From Craterostigma plantagineum (Eukaryota > Streptophyta > Magnoliopsida > Lamiales > Linderniaceae), in contig JAPQWV010000641.1 of NCBI GenBank assembly GCA_027422505.1, positions 62,001 to 126,000 on the forward strand: a stretch of DNA of 64,000 nucleotides, read 5' to 3'. Below are positions 44,818 to 57,325 of the stretch, one piece after another. The notes beneath the pieces are model-generated. The model was not told the DNA's origin and did no database searches. It was given only the letters and a program-made list of their open reading frames with translations. The first letter of the stretch is position 1; each line of letters opens with the position of its first letter. A program made the translations under genes and the position numbers.

Positions 44818-47691
44818 TTAGGGTGGCTGGAAGTCGAGGTACAACATCTCTTTTCTGCTTAAGTTTTCCTCGCCTACATCCATACCATGGCGGTGTCTCC
44901 TTTCGCCGGGCAGCGGTTTCAACTCTAGTGGCGGTCGCTCCTCGACTGGGCTCTTGTCCTTAACTTTTTCGATGCTCTCGTCGATGACTATGATGGGTTC
45001 GTCGATCTCCTCCCCACATTTATCGAATGCCATAATCGTGTGCCTATCATGCTCGCTGACCTGTGATAGACCTTGCACAGAAAAGAGAAAATCGCGCTCA
45101 AAGACATCTAAGAAATAGCATTTATCATCTTGCTCATTGCTCTTTTTCATCGAATCAGCCATATTGAATGTAACTTTTTCACCGTCTACTGTCAAGGTTA
45201 ATGTTCCATTCCTAACATCTATCATGGTCTCGCCTGTAGCTAAGAATGGTCTACCTAGAATTAATGGAACATTTTCATCCTCGTCCATGTCTAAGATCAC
45301 AAAATCAGCAGGGATAACGAACTTATCGACCTTAACTAGAATATCCTCGATAACACCTAGGGGGTATTTTAACGATCTATCGGCCAGTTGAATACTCATT
45401 CTAGTGGGTCGTGGTTCACCTAATCCTAAGCGCTTAAACATGGAGTACCGCATTAAATTTATACTAGCGCCTAGATCAGCTAAAGCATGCTCAACAACTA
45501 AATCACCTATCAGACAAGGAATAGTAAAACTCCCTGGGTCCTTGAGTTTTTTCGGTATCTTGCTCTGGAGTATCGCCGAGCACTCTCCTCGTAGGTATAC
45601 CGTGGAGACGTGTTCGAGCTTCCGTCGATTCGTCAGCAAGTCCTTCAGGAACTTAACGAAACTGGGCATCTGCGCAATAGCTTCAACAAACGGTAAGTTA
45701 ATATGTAATTCTTTGCACATACCCATGAATTTGCCAGTTATCGCTTCTTCTTTGTCCTTCTTCAACCGTGTTGGATAGGGAATCTTCGGCTGGTACGGCA
45801 TCACTAGTGGCCGCTCGTTCTCCCTCGCTTTTTCTATTTCGGGTGCAGCCTCCTCCATTTTAGGTTGAACCTTCTCTTTTTCAGGTGCATCTCCCCTCAA
45901 CCGAGCTGGATGTGGGATCTTTGGTTGATACGGCTTCACGAATGGCCGCGTCTTTCTCTCGTCATCCTTGACCTTCTCGACTCCGTCGCCCTTACTTTCC
46001 TCCACTTCTGGCTCGTCGTGGCCCTCGAAATCGACTTTCTCCTTTAAATTCTGCTTGGTGGGAGCTTCTTGTAATCCTCTCCCGCTTCTCAGGATTACCG
46101 CATTGCAATACTCCTTGGGGTTTCTCTCGGTGTAGCTCGGGAGTGATCCTTGATTTCGCCCCGCCATTTGCTGTGCTAATTGCCCCACTTGTTGCTCCAA
46201 CCTCTTGATCGAGGCGTCTCTATTCTGAGCACGGATGTCATTCGCCTCCATGTACTCCTCCATCTTTGTCATTCGGCTTTCGTGGGCTGCGGTGGTGCTA
46301 CTGAAATTCGTGAGAAGTGCCTTCATCATGTCCTTCATCTCCCCCATGTCGTCGGATCCTCCTGCGGGCGCGTTCTGGTACTGTCGTGGTGGCCCATTTT
46401 GGAATCCGGACGGTCGGGGCTGAAATCCTGAAGGTCCTTGGCCCTGATGGTTCTGATTCCCGTACGCCAGGTTTGCATGTGCCCGGGGCTGAAAACTTCG
46501 CTGGCCGCCTTGGTAATTTCCCATATAATCTATGTGTTCCAGCGGCTGCCCAAGTTGGCAATCTGAGGTCTCGTGGGCTGAGCCGCAAATCCCGCATAAT
46601 GGTACGTAAGGCGTGTGCTGTGTCGGTGTGGTGGTGGCCACGACGTTCACGGGCTGGGTCTGCCCGGACTTGGGAAGCAATGCACCAATCACCGTCTGCA
46701 ACTGAGAGTTCGTCGAGGCGAGTTGTTGCTGGAGCGCCTCGATCTTAGCGTTAGTGGCCGTCTCCTCGCTCACTCCAAATACGCCTGTCGTCTTCATCCT
46801 GGTATTGCCCCTCATGAAACTATTCCTCGAGTAGTCCTCAATCAAATTCCACGCGTCGGTGGCGTTGAGCTTCACGAGCCCTCCTCCTGCGGCTCCGTCT
46901 AACATATGGACCGTCTGATCATTGAGACCCTCGTGGAATCGGTTGATCTGGGCTGCCTTCGACATCCCGTGCTGTGGGCACCTCTTCAGTAGCGCCTTGT
47001 AACGCTCCCACACCTCATACAAGTTTTCGGAGACCTTCTGGTGGAACAGAGAAATCTCCGTCTTCAATCGTAACACCTTTGTTAGTGGGAAGTAGTGGTT
47101 GATGAAGGCGGCTTGCATCTCCTCCCAGGTAGTGATCGATCTGGGCGGCAACATATCCAACCAGTCTCTCGCTCTGAACTTGAGCGAGAACAGAAACAGC
47201 ATCAATTTGATTGCATCGCCCGGGACACCATTGATCTTGATAGTATCGGTCACCGTCAGAAACGCCTTCAGATGGGAGTAAGGGTCGTCATCTGGGTTGC
47301 CCTCAAACTGGGCCGTCTGAAAGATCATCTGAAGCCAAGAGTGCTTCAGTTCGAAATTGTTGTTCTCGATCGGCGGGATGACAATCGCCGACTCCGTACC
47401 GCCTAGCGCGACATTCTTGAGGAGGTCCTGAAGAGACGGTTCCTCCTCTGAAACGTTGTGGACGGGCACTCGGTGGTCTGCCATGTCTACTTCTGTATTT
47501 GGGCTATCTACGGCTGCCTCTACACGTGAATTCTGAATGGATTCCTGCGAACTATCCTCTGAATAACAAACTAGCGGATCCTGAGAGCTGGTTGATGCTC
47601 CTTCGGTATCGTACTTAAGCTTCCTTCGTAACTTCCGCTCGAAATCCGGGTCTGTGTCAACGATGGGACCCGATGGATGGCTTCGGGTCAT
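44818..47691 (-). CDS. Gypsy gag-protease ORF, intact (957 aa)
   Basis: It is the longest open frame in the window and has no break. Residues about 110-300 form a Retrotrans_gag domain (WLQMIFQTAQFEGNPDDDPY, WDMLPP-like RDWLDMLPPRSITTWEEM, INRFHEGLNDQT). A zinc knuckle CGICGSAHETSDC, of the C-x2-C-x3-H-x4-C spacing seen in Athila gags, follows at about 370. A Gln/Gly-rich and a coiled-coil part (SIKRLEQQVGQLAQQMAG, about 500) lead to a Lys/Pro repeat region where VKPYQPKIPHPARL and VMPYQPKIPYPTRL recur. The aspartic protease comes near 730-840, with VEHALADLGASINLMRY (catalytic Asp in DLGAS) and PLILGRPFLATG. Gag would form the particle and protease would process it. The frame ends at 44,818, before where RT should start, and no RT follows. 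Confidence 0.92.
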   Translation of the reverse strand: MTRSHPSGPIVDTDPDFERKLRRKLKYDTEGASTSSQDPLVCYSEDSSQESIQNSRVEAAVDSPNTEVDMADHRVPVHNVSEEEPSLQDLLKNVALGGTESAIVIPPIENNNFELKHSWLQMIFQTAQFEGNPDDDPYSHLKAFLTVTDTIKINGVPGDAIKLMLFLFSLKFRARDWLDMLPPRSITTWEEMQAAFINHYFPLTKVLRLKTEISLFHQKVSENLYEVWERYKALLKRCPQHGMSKAAQINRFHEGLNDQTVHMLDGAAGGGLVKLNATDAWNLIEDYSRNSFMRGNTRMKTTGVFGVSEETATNAKIEALQQQLASTNSQLQTVIGALLPKSGQTQPVNVVATTTPTQHTPYVPLCGICGSAHETSDCQLGQPLEHIDYMGNYQGGQRSFQPRAHANLAYGNQNHQGQGPSGFQPRPSGFQNGPPRQYQNAPAGGSDDMGEMKDMMKALLTNFSSTTAAHESRMTKMEEYMEANDIRAQNRDASIKRLEQQVGQLAQQMAGRNQGSLPSYTERNPKEYCNAVILRSGRGLQEAPTKQNLKEKVDFEGHDEPEVEESKGDGVEKVKDDERKTRPFVKPYQPKIPHPARLRGDAPEKEKVQPKMEEAAPEIEKARENERPLVMPYQPKIPYPTRLKKDKEEAITGKFMGMCKELHINLPFVEAIAQMPSFVKFLKDLLTNRRKLEHVSTVYLRGECSAILQSKIPKKLKDPGSFTIPCLIGDLVVEHALADLGASINLMRYSMFKRLGLGEPRPTRMSIQLADRSLKYPLGVIEDILVKVDKFVIPADFVILDMDEDENVPLILGRPFLATGETMIDVRNGTLTLTVDGEKVTFNMADSMKKSNEQDDKCYFLDVFERDFLFSVQGLSQVSEHDRHTIMAFDKCGEEIDEPIIVIDESIEKVKDKSPVEERPPLELKPLPGERRHRHGMDVGEENLSRKEMLYLDFQPP

Positions 47692-47918
47692 TCACCGCTG
47701 AATCGTACCTTCAGTACGTGAAAACAAAAATTAGCAAAGGAATACTAAAAACGTCGTAAAGATTACGATAGTACTAATGACGCAGGAAACAAATAACGCA
47801 AATAACACAAATAACGCAAATAGTAATAGCAAATAAAGACGTCAAATAAAAGTGGCTAAATTACCGAACTACGGTGTTCCTAATATCAATTTAATCCCCG
47901 GCAATGGCGCCAAAAACT
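47692..47918 (-). promoter_or_regulatory. Gypsy leader with primer binding site
   Basis: Between the 5' LTR (ending at 47,919 on the minus strand) and the gag ATG. The primer site TGGCGCCATTGCCGGGGA occupies 47,912-47,895. Confidence 0.8.
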
Positions 47919-49467
47919 TGATCGACACGTGGTGTGTGAATGAAAAGTGCGACAAGTAATAATTAAAACGAATACCAAATTACTATCACCGACGTGCGAT
48001 AGGCAGTGGACCTATCGTTTGTAGTGCAGTAAAGTGAGTAAACGAGTATCGAACAAAAGGAATAAATCAATTACTAGTAGTGACCTATCGACTCGATATT
48101 TAGCCTAAACAAAATACGAAATTTGTTTGACGACTTATCCTAACAGATCGTTCCTAAATCAACTAGAGATTCAAATAGCACGCTTAAAACTGATACGAAG
48201 CTTCAGATAATAAAGATGTGCTCGGGATTTGAATCCCGCTAGGTGTTATCGACTAAGACAATAAAATCGTTCCTACGTGATCTTGACTAGATCGCAGTAA
48301 TTATCCTACCCGCTCGCGAGTTTGCTGTCGCCCTAAACGCTCGCGGGGATCTATGATTCAGCAATTACTAACGGCGAGGATCGAGTATTTGCTTTCGCCC
48401 TATACTCGATTCCTATCTTCTACGAACGGCCTAAACGTTGTTTAGCTGTCGCCCTAAACGTTTTTCCATACGATTACTTTAACACATAGACATATTAAAG
48501 CAACGAAACAAATTCATAGAATGATAAATAGTCAAAACACATAGTCACGATAATTATAAATCTTAACTACGAAACATCCTAGCGTTCATCTAATCCCAAA
48601 CACAAAGGGGAATTAGCTACGCATAATAGACGGGAAAACAATGAAAGAAATAAGGAATAAAGGCGAAGAATTCATATTCTTGATATTCGGATGATCTGCG
48701 ATGGAAGCGTCGATGATTCTTCGTTCTTCGTTCAATTGGGCGTGATTTCGTCGATGATCCGTCTCTTGCGCTCCGGGACGCGATTCTGCGTTCTTATGTG
48801 CTATTTTTCGTCTCTAGAGGGATTAGGGTTGATCTCTGGTCGGTTGTGCCCTTTCTGGGTCGAATTTGGGCTTTTTATAGTGAAATTCGACACTGTCACG
48901 GCCTGGGACAAGACAGGTCACGGCCGTGACACTCTCTGGGTCGAATTTGAGCTCACTGCCGCTCGTCACGGCCTGGTGCAGCAGTGTCACGGCCGTGATC
49001 CCCTCAACAGCTTTGCGGCAGTTTCGTATTTCTCTCGGATGGAGGGGTAAACAATGTCCGATTGACCTGAAATTTTAACCATAGATAGAAGACTCGCCAA
49101 TCTTGATTCTGACCAAACGGATTCTCAATCCGAGATCTGGATTGAGAGATATGAATTTTTTAATGCTGCTACTGCTATGGGTCACGGCCTGGTGCAAGAA
49201 GTGTCACGGCCGTGACCATCTTCAGTCTAACTCTCTGCCAAGTGTCACGGCCAGGTGCACTATGTGTCACGGCCGTGACCTTCACCAGTTTTCATCGTTT
49301 TCGCGCCGTTTTGCCTCGTTTTCGCTACTTTTCGCCCAAAACTTGTCCTAAAGCCTTATAATACCTAAACAAGCAGAAATAGGGTTAATAAGTGCATAAA
49401 ATGACTACGAAAACTCTATTATGAGCCAATTACATACTATGATAAACGTACTACGATACGTTTATCA
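47919..49467 (-). repeat. 5' LTR of the Gypsy element
   Basis: Same length and nearly the same sequence as the copy at 41,677. The four palindrome pairs lie at about 48,894-49,282. Its right end joins directly to Copia ORF3 sequence (AIRFITGGR). Confidence 0.93.
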
Positions 49468-50214
49468 GCGATTCGCTTTATCACTGGGGGTAGAGTGACT
49501 GTTTGGGAAGGTAATTGAGGGGGTAGTGCTTTAACATCATTGTATTCGGTGCTTTTTAAGATTGGAGTGTGTAGTTGGTTACCTACGTTGAATGAAATGA
49601 GGATGACTGAGGGCATGGCACACCTGCTGTATGCACTTGGCCGCGATCTGCAAATGAATTGGGGAGAGTTAATCCTCAATCATATGTCGAACCAAGCTGA
49701 AAAGGTAGGGAAATGAATTCTCCCTTACCCGTCGATCATTTATGGAGTTCTTCTGCAAGGCGGATTTCAACCAACCCGGCGAGATAATGTGATCTCTCAT
49801 AGGATTCCATATGTGGTTCAACCAAATCATTTGGCGGGCTCGGACAGACTTGTAGACCTCCCTTGGCACACGCTAGAACAACTCATGTAAGATATTGATC
49901 AGAATGTTGGGTCAACATCTAATGCAACCCTAGAACAGGTGATCAAGTGCCTTGAAGAGTCCATCGCATCTTTGGTGGCTCAAAGAGATATCTTAAGGAG
50001 CTTACTTCCTTCCCAAAAAGGGGGAGATAGGGCAGAAGGATCTAGGGCTGAGGATCAAGTGGGGCCGAGTGGTACGGAGGCTAGAGTTGGACAAAACGCT
50101 GAAGCAGAACAAGTAGGGGAGAACACGAGCAAGAGGAAGTTGCTGAGGACAGAGATGGAGCTGAAAGAGAAGCTGGAGCTGGAGATGATGCTGAATCGAG
50201 TCAGAGTCCTGTGA
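49468..50214 (+). pseudogene. Copia third ORF, 3' part
   Basis: The frame AIRFITGGRVTVWEG continues what was cut at DEVVD (41,023). It goes on as TLNEMRMTEGMAHLLYALGR and MNWGELILNHMSNQAEK, then after a stop IIYGVLLQGGFQPTR. A last open part (49,939-50,214) has a coiled coil LEESIASLVAQRDILRSLLP and a Glu/Lys-rich tail. It has stops near 49,517, 49,710 and 49,888. An inverted repeat at 49,903 encodes QNVGSTS. With 39,689-41,023 it makes up the ORF between pol and the 3' LTR. Confidence 0.65.
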
Positions 50215-50548
50215 TTTAGATTATTGCGGTCTAAGTCATTTGCGTGCCTGCGTGCTTTTATTGCTTTTTGCGTTTCATGCTTGCCTGTCTTACTTGCGTA
50301 TTTAGGTTGCTTGCGTATGTTTTCAGTTTGCCTATGGACCATTTTATTTTGTTTTGCAGTTGTGTTTAATCTTCAGACCTCTTTATGGCTTGTACTATTT
50401 TAGTAGTACTTTGAGTAGTTTAATAGCTATTATGTTTGCGTTTACTCTAACCATATTTTATGGTTGAGTAGATTTAGCCTTCAGGGAGAGTTTTGCTAGG
50501 ACTAAATTCTGTGTTGGTTTTCGGAAGAAAGATAAAAAAGGGGGAGAT

Positions 50549-51334
50549 TGTTGATGTTGAGATGTCAACATTGGCAATGTTGGGGGAACATTGTTGGCCG
50601 AGAATGTCTCATTTGTCAGTTTTATCTTTCATACCCAAAAAATGTTTAATCCGTGTCTAGGCTATTTTTAGTGTTTTGCAGGACTTGAATAAACGTTGGG
50701 AATGGATCAGACCGGTGGTGTGGATAAGGTTGAGCGAATTAAGGAATGGAGCATACTAAATAAAGGATGCTTAGAGCTTAAGATGGAGACCAAGTGATTA
50801 GAGCTGACCAAGTCACTTCCTAACAGTCACTGACGGACCAAATCTACCTTGGGGACGTTAGTGGACGTTAGTGGTAGTTGCTGAGTCCATTTGTGGAGTA
50901 ACTCCCAAGTCGAAGGTGTATAAAAGGGCGACTTCATTTCCGGGACTGTGTACGATATTTTGACGAGAGAAAATATCGAGCGAACTTTGAGAGAGATATC
51001 ACGAGAGTTCATTTTCGCCTAGTGTTCTGTTTGCAAAAGTTTTAGGACTTTGTACGTTTTCAGGATCTTTTAGTTTCGTAGTTTTTCTAGGCTTGTTTTC
51101 ACTATTTTTTGATAGTTGTTTTGTAATCCATCATCGTAGTGGAATTTCGCCTTGAGGCACGCAGCAAGTTGGAGAACTTGCTGCAAAATTTACATCTCGT
51201 GTTTATCATTTTCGTCACTAAGCAATTCACTATTTTCCGCAGTGCTCGTGAGTGTTAATTTAGTGTTAGCCCAACATTTCATCCAACATCAGTGTAATCA
51301 CTAAGTATTTACATCCATTTCGTAACCCCCTTCA
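50549..51334 (+). repeat. 3' LTR of the large Copia element
   Basis: Begins TGTTGATGTTGAGATGTC and ends CCCCCTTCA, right after the purine tract AAAAAAGGGGGAGA (50,533-50,547). It differs from the 5' LTR by scattered changes and small deletions. Confidence 0.92.
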
Positions 51335-51345
51335 GTGTTCACTTT

Positions 51346-52100
51346 AAAAAGCAAACAAACTAGTATCTATCGAATTCTCTCTCTCGCTCAAAACCCTAAC
51401 TCCCCCAACCCAAAAAAAAAAAGCTGCCACCCCCTCCCCCTCCTCCAGTAATGGAGGTAGGGGAGATCAACTTGTTTGTTTTAGTTTCTAGTTTGTAATT
51501 TCTCTTCTCTGTGAAAAAAAAATAAAAAATCGGCCCTCCGCCTCCCACCTGCAGACGACGCGCCTCCGTCACCGCTCGTCGCCCCCGTCACCACCAGACG
51601 CGCCGCCTCTGCCAGCCATGATGTCAGCTGCAAAGGTCGTCGAGCGTGCCGTGGTCCAACCGAGATTCAGCCGGGTCGGGAGAGATCTCCGCCAACGTCG
51701 GGCGCCGTCTGCTGTCGGTCTGCTCCTCCACCGCCGCCTTCCGTCTGCTGTCACCGGCCGCCGCTGCCGACGTCATCCTCCCGCACCGCTTGGCCGTTTG
51801 TGTCCTGCGGTGCTTTCTCCTCGGGAGAGTTTCCTCCTTGTTGGAGGTTCCTCCCATTCGTAGGAGTTTTTCCCGTTTGTGGGAGTCTTTTCCATCCCCT
51901 CGTGGGAGCATTTTCCTCTCTTTGTGGAGTTCTCCTCGGAGTTATTTCTCCTTTTTCGGGCTTTAAGAACGGATATTGTGCTATCACTGGGCATTTACGC
52001 AATAGAAATAGTCAATTGTGTTAACATTTGATTATTGCTCTATTGTATCTTTATATCCCTCAGGATTGATGAAATGAAATCCTTATTTAAAGAAAAAAAG
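51346..52100 (+). mobile_element. Truncated LINE-like insertion with poly-A tail
   Basis: It is flanked by GTGTTCACTTT at 51,335-51,345 and 52,101-52,111, an 11-bp target duplication of the length made by LINE machinery, and ends AAAGAAAAAAAG after GATGAAATGAAATCC, a plant L1-type tail. Inside are C-rich and GTTTCCTCC/GGAGTTTTTCC-type low-complexity repeats. Frames on both strands here are low complexity and no LINE protein is visible, so it is a truncated or non-autonomous copy. Confidence 0.7.
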
Positions 52101-52111
52101 GTGTTCACTTT

Positions 52112-53610
52112 GTATATTTTTACAATTCTATATTACATTATTATCTTGTTTAGTTTCTAATACAACAAAATGTTTATCTTTGTATTATTGGTTAAATTAC
52201 AAAAATAGCTTTTATTCCATCATTATATAATTTACAAGAATAGATATACTTATGCATATTTAAAAATATAAGATGTGCATATCAATTTGATCACCATGAA
52301 ACAAACAATAATTTAGTATTGTTTATTTAATTTTACCATAAAAATAACATGAAATAAAGATGATTTTATAATTTAGTAGAGTAGGGATATTTTAGTAACT
52401 GAATAATCTCTGGCTCATGCCATGAGTTTATTTATCTTGGACAGACCAGTTTATAGTAGCGAGCTTTCATTTATTGCGGGCTCTAAAGAAAAAATTGATT
52501 TACAAAGAGAATAAGATAAAACCCGGATATAATCATTCTTATATGGGCTTATATAGAATGAACTAAACGCAGCCTTACTGAAATAACGAGAGTAAAGAGT
52601 TGTTACTTTGGATAGATTGTGGTGGAAATGAAAATAAATAACGAGAGTAAAGAGTTGTTACTTTGGATAGATTGTGGTGGAAATGAAAATAAAAATTGTT
52701 TAGGTTCGCAACATTGGTAAGCAGTTAATTATAATTGCAATTTAAGCAAAAACTACACTGTTTCTGCCTTCCTCTCGCCGTATTAAGCAAAGATTTCATT
52801 AAATTACACAGTTCTTTTGATATAGCATGGAACTTTCAAGCCACTGTGAAGATAAGCATGGATTTGCTGAGTTCTCCTCATGTGAATTAATATGTGAAGA
52901 TAATAAAAGAACGAAATATTCAAAGCGAATAGAAAATGGGAACAAATATTTTTTGTCTTCAATATTCAAAGATGTAAATTAATGAAGGCACAATATACAG
53001 AAAATGTAAATTATTGACATGTTTATTACAATACAATGTGATAGGAAAGTGTAATGAAATATCGCAAATCCATTTATTTATCTAGTTTCGACTATACATG
53101 GGAAGGAAAATTATACATCGGGCCTAATCATAATTAAATTGCCTAAAACTGAATATAAAAGATATCACATCATTATCCAAAGACAAGAATCATCTTGATA
53201 TACGGAATCGCATACCTAATCTTCGTAATCTCACAACTTTAAAAGAAAAAATCATAGGAAAAATTAAAGTCAAATAAAGTAAGAGTAAAACTTTTTCCAC
53301 ATATAACAAACAATAAAGTCAAATTTAGATATGCTTGACATTGGAAAAGAGTGCCAGTTGTTGAAGTCAAATGTTACATACTATAGTCAATCATTTATTA
53401 TTTTATTATTTTGAAAAAACTTTTAACCCTTTATTTAATTGTCTTAAAAGATATTATAACCATGTATTACTTTTACTTGATTTGTCATTGCAATCTTCCC
53501 TTATATCATAGCCGTAATCCATCCCCATTTATTACATACATATGACCTAGTGAATATAAACTGTTGGCTATAAAATCACATGTAATAAAAGAGAAATATT
53601 CCCATACATC
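52112..53610. other. Intergenic spacer upstream of the subtilase
   Basis: About 1.5 kb, AT-rich, no gene. It holds a 55-bp tandem duplication and, presumably, the promoter of the subtilase. Confidence 0.5.
52581..52690. repeat. 55-bp unit in two tandem copies
   Basis: The unit starting AAATAACGAGAGTAAAGAG occurs at 52,581-52,635 and again at 52,636-52,690 with no difference seen, which suggests a recent duplication. Confidence 0.9.
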
Positions 53611-53620
53611 ATGATTCTTG

Positions 53621-53630
53621 TATATATAAC
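53621..53630 (+). promoter_or_regulatory. Probable TATA box of the subtilase
   Basis: TATATATAAC lies about 200 bp before the ATG, followed by a CA-rich stretch. Transcription would start near 53,650-53,660. Confidence 0.5.
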
Positions 53631-53717
53631 ACTCACACACACACATAACGTAATGCAACACATTTACCGAGCAAACACAAAGCCCTTTGGTCTAAACCAC
53701 CATCAATCATTTTGCTT

Positions 53718-56114
<2,397 letters not shown>

Positions 56115-56779
56115 TTCTGGAAAATGGTGCGTATTTGTCGGGAAAATCGTGGATAAAGAAATAAGTTAAGGTGAAGATCGATACCTACTAGTGTTGGACC
56201 AGTGTTTAGAACTATACCATATATCTCGTGCAAGAACATGCATGCATATACACAGTTGTAGCACAACAATTTGGGTTGGGAAAAAATAATTAAAAGTAAA
56301 GTTAATAGGGATGAAAATAAGTAATTAATAAACATAAATATTAAATTAATAAAAAATCAAATAAATAAAAAAAGTTAACAAAATTCAAAATAAAAAATAA
56401 AACATATCACTGTTAGTTTAAGGGAAATTCATCCCCATTAGTTAACGAGAACAAAATAGTCCAAGTTCTCGCCGAATTTCGTAAAAAAAATATATTATAC
56501 TTGATTCCTCTGTCCGACGGTTGAACTATGTTTGTTATTACGGGAGCACATCTGGATCTGGATAATGTTAAGAATTTTTTTTCTAAAGAAGACATTATAG
56601 AAGATACTAATGAAGGTAATAAAGAAGTTTAGTTACAAGTTCTTTGAATATTTCGTTATGTTTTTATTGTTAGAATATGTTTTATATCCATGATGTTGAA
56701 TGCCAAATTTAGTTTAATGAATTTATTGTTTTTGATTGATATGTTGGCATGAAATTAAATGTACGTGAGAAAGAAAAGA
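56115..56779. other. 3' flank of the subtilase
   Basis: No gene. It holds the 3' UTR and AT-rich sequence. Confidence 0.45.
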
Positions 56780-57325
56780 TAGGGGTGGTAAACAGGTTGG
56801 GTTAGGTCACATTCGAGTTCAACCCATTTAATAAATTGTTGAAAACTTTAACCATGACCTAACTTGTTTACTTAAACATGTTGAAAAATCAAACCCAAAC
56901 CCAACCTGCTTTAACCCTAACCGACCCCGGCAACCCGCCAACCCGTTTAAAAGTTAAAAAAGAAAAAAGAAAATAACAAAATTGGCAGAATTATAAATCC
57001 AAATTAAACAAAAAAAGAGAACTAATGCAATTTTTTTCCAAAAACATCATGTGTGAGCGCGAGAGTGGATAGAGAATTAGGGTTAATCCTCTTATTTTAT
57101 TTATATGAGTAATGTTTTAATAATATATATTATTCGGATTAAATGGGTTGATAAACGGGTTGATTTCGGATTGAAATCCGAAGCCTAAACTGACCCACTT
57201 AATAATTGAGTTTGGTTCGGATTTACCCGTTTACATAAACAGGTCAAAAATGCTAACCCGAACATACTATTTTCGGGTGACGTTCGTGTCGGGTTGGCGG
57301 GTCGGGTCGATTTTTAGCATCCCTA
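56780..57325. mobile_element. Probable MITE
   Basis: Ends TAGGGGTGGTAAACAGG and, in reverse, TAGGGATGCTAAAAATCG are an imperfect inverted pair, with GGGTTGGGT/ACCCGACCC-type arms and an AT-rich core. No 8-bp duplication matches (AGAAAAGA against GTTAATAC), so the ends are less certain. Confidence 0.5.

Larger units (their letters stand above)
41677..49467 (-). mobile_element. Non-autonomous Ty3/Gypsy (Athila-like) element
   Basis: Two full LTRs of equal length, 41,677-43,225 and 47,919-49,467 (1,549 bp each), bound an internal region of 4.69 kb. The coding strand is minus: primer site TGGCGCCATTGCCGGGGA at 47,912-47,895 (the tRNA-Asp-like site typical of Athila), gag-protease 47,691-44,818, a noncoding part, and a purine tract AAGTGTGGGGAGGTT (43,240-43,226) before the 3' LTR. 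There is no RT, RNase H, integrase or env frame in it. About 15-20 differences separate the LTRs by eye, roughly 1 %, so it moved recently and needed enzymes from elsewhere. No clean target duplication is seen (ACGAC against GCGAT). Confidence 0.9.
32726..51334 (+). mobile_element. Large Ty1/Copia retrotransposon with third ORF (Sirevirus-like), nested host
   Basis: Flanked by GTGTT at 32,721-32,725 and 51,335-51,339, a perfect 5-bp target duplication. It holds LTRs at 32,726-33,523 and 50,549-51,334, primer site TGGTATCAGAGCC at 33,527, gag, pol, a noncoding block, a third ORF (39.7-50.2 kb) and a purine tract AAAAAAGGGGGAGA before the 3' LTR. Its third ORF is split by the Gypsy sequence 41,024-49,467. 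Without that it would be about 10.2 kb. An ORF between pol and the 3' LTR is a trait of Sireviruses; the lineage call is inference. A solo LTR of the same family is at 20,237-21,051. Confidence 0.93.

Noticed and set aside
46180..47406. Several plus-strand frames of 80-140 aa across 45.1-47.4 kb.
   Set aside because: They are antisense shadows of the intact gag-protease frame, whose domains are clear.
51569..52002. Arg-rich and Gly-rich frames on both strands at 51.6-52.0 kb.
   Set aside because: They fall in a low-complexity C-rich part of the LINE-like insertion with no conserved motif.
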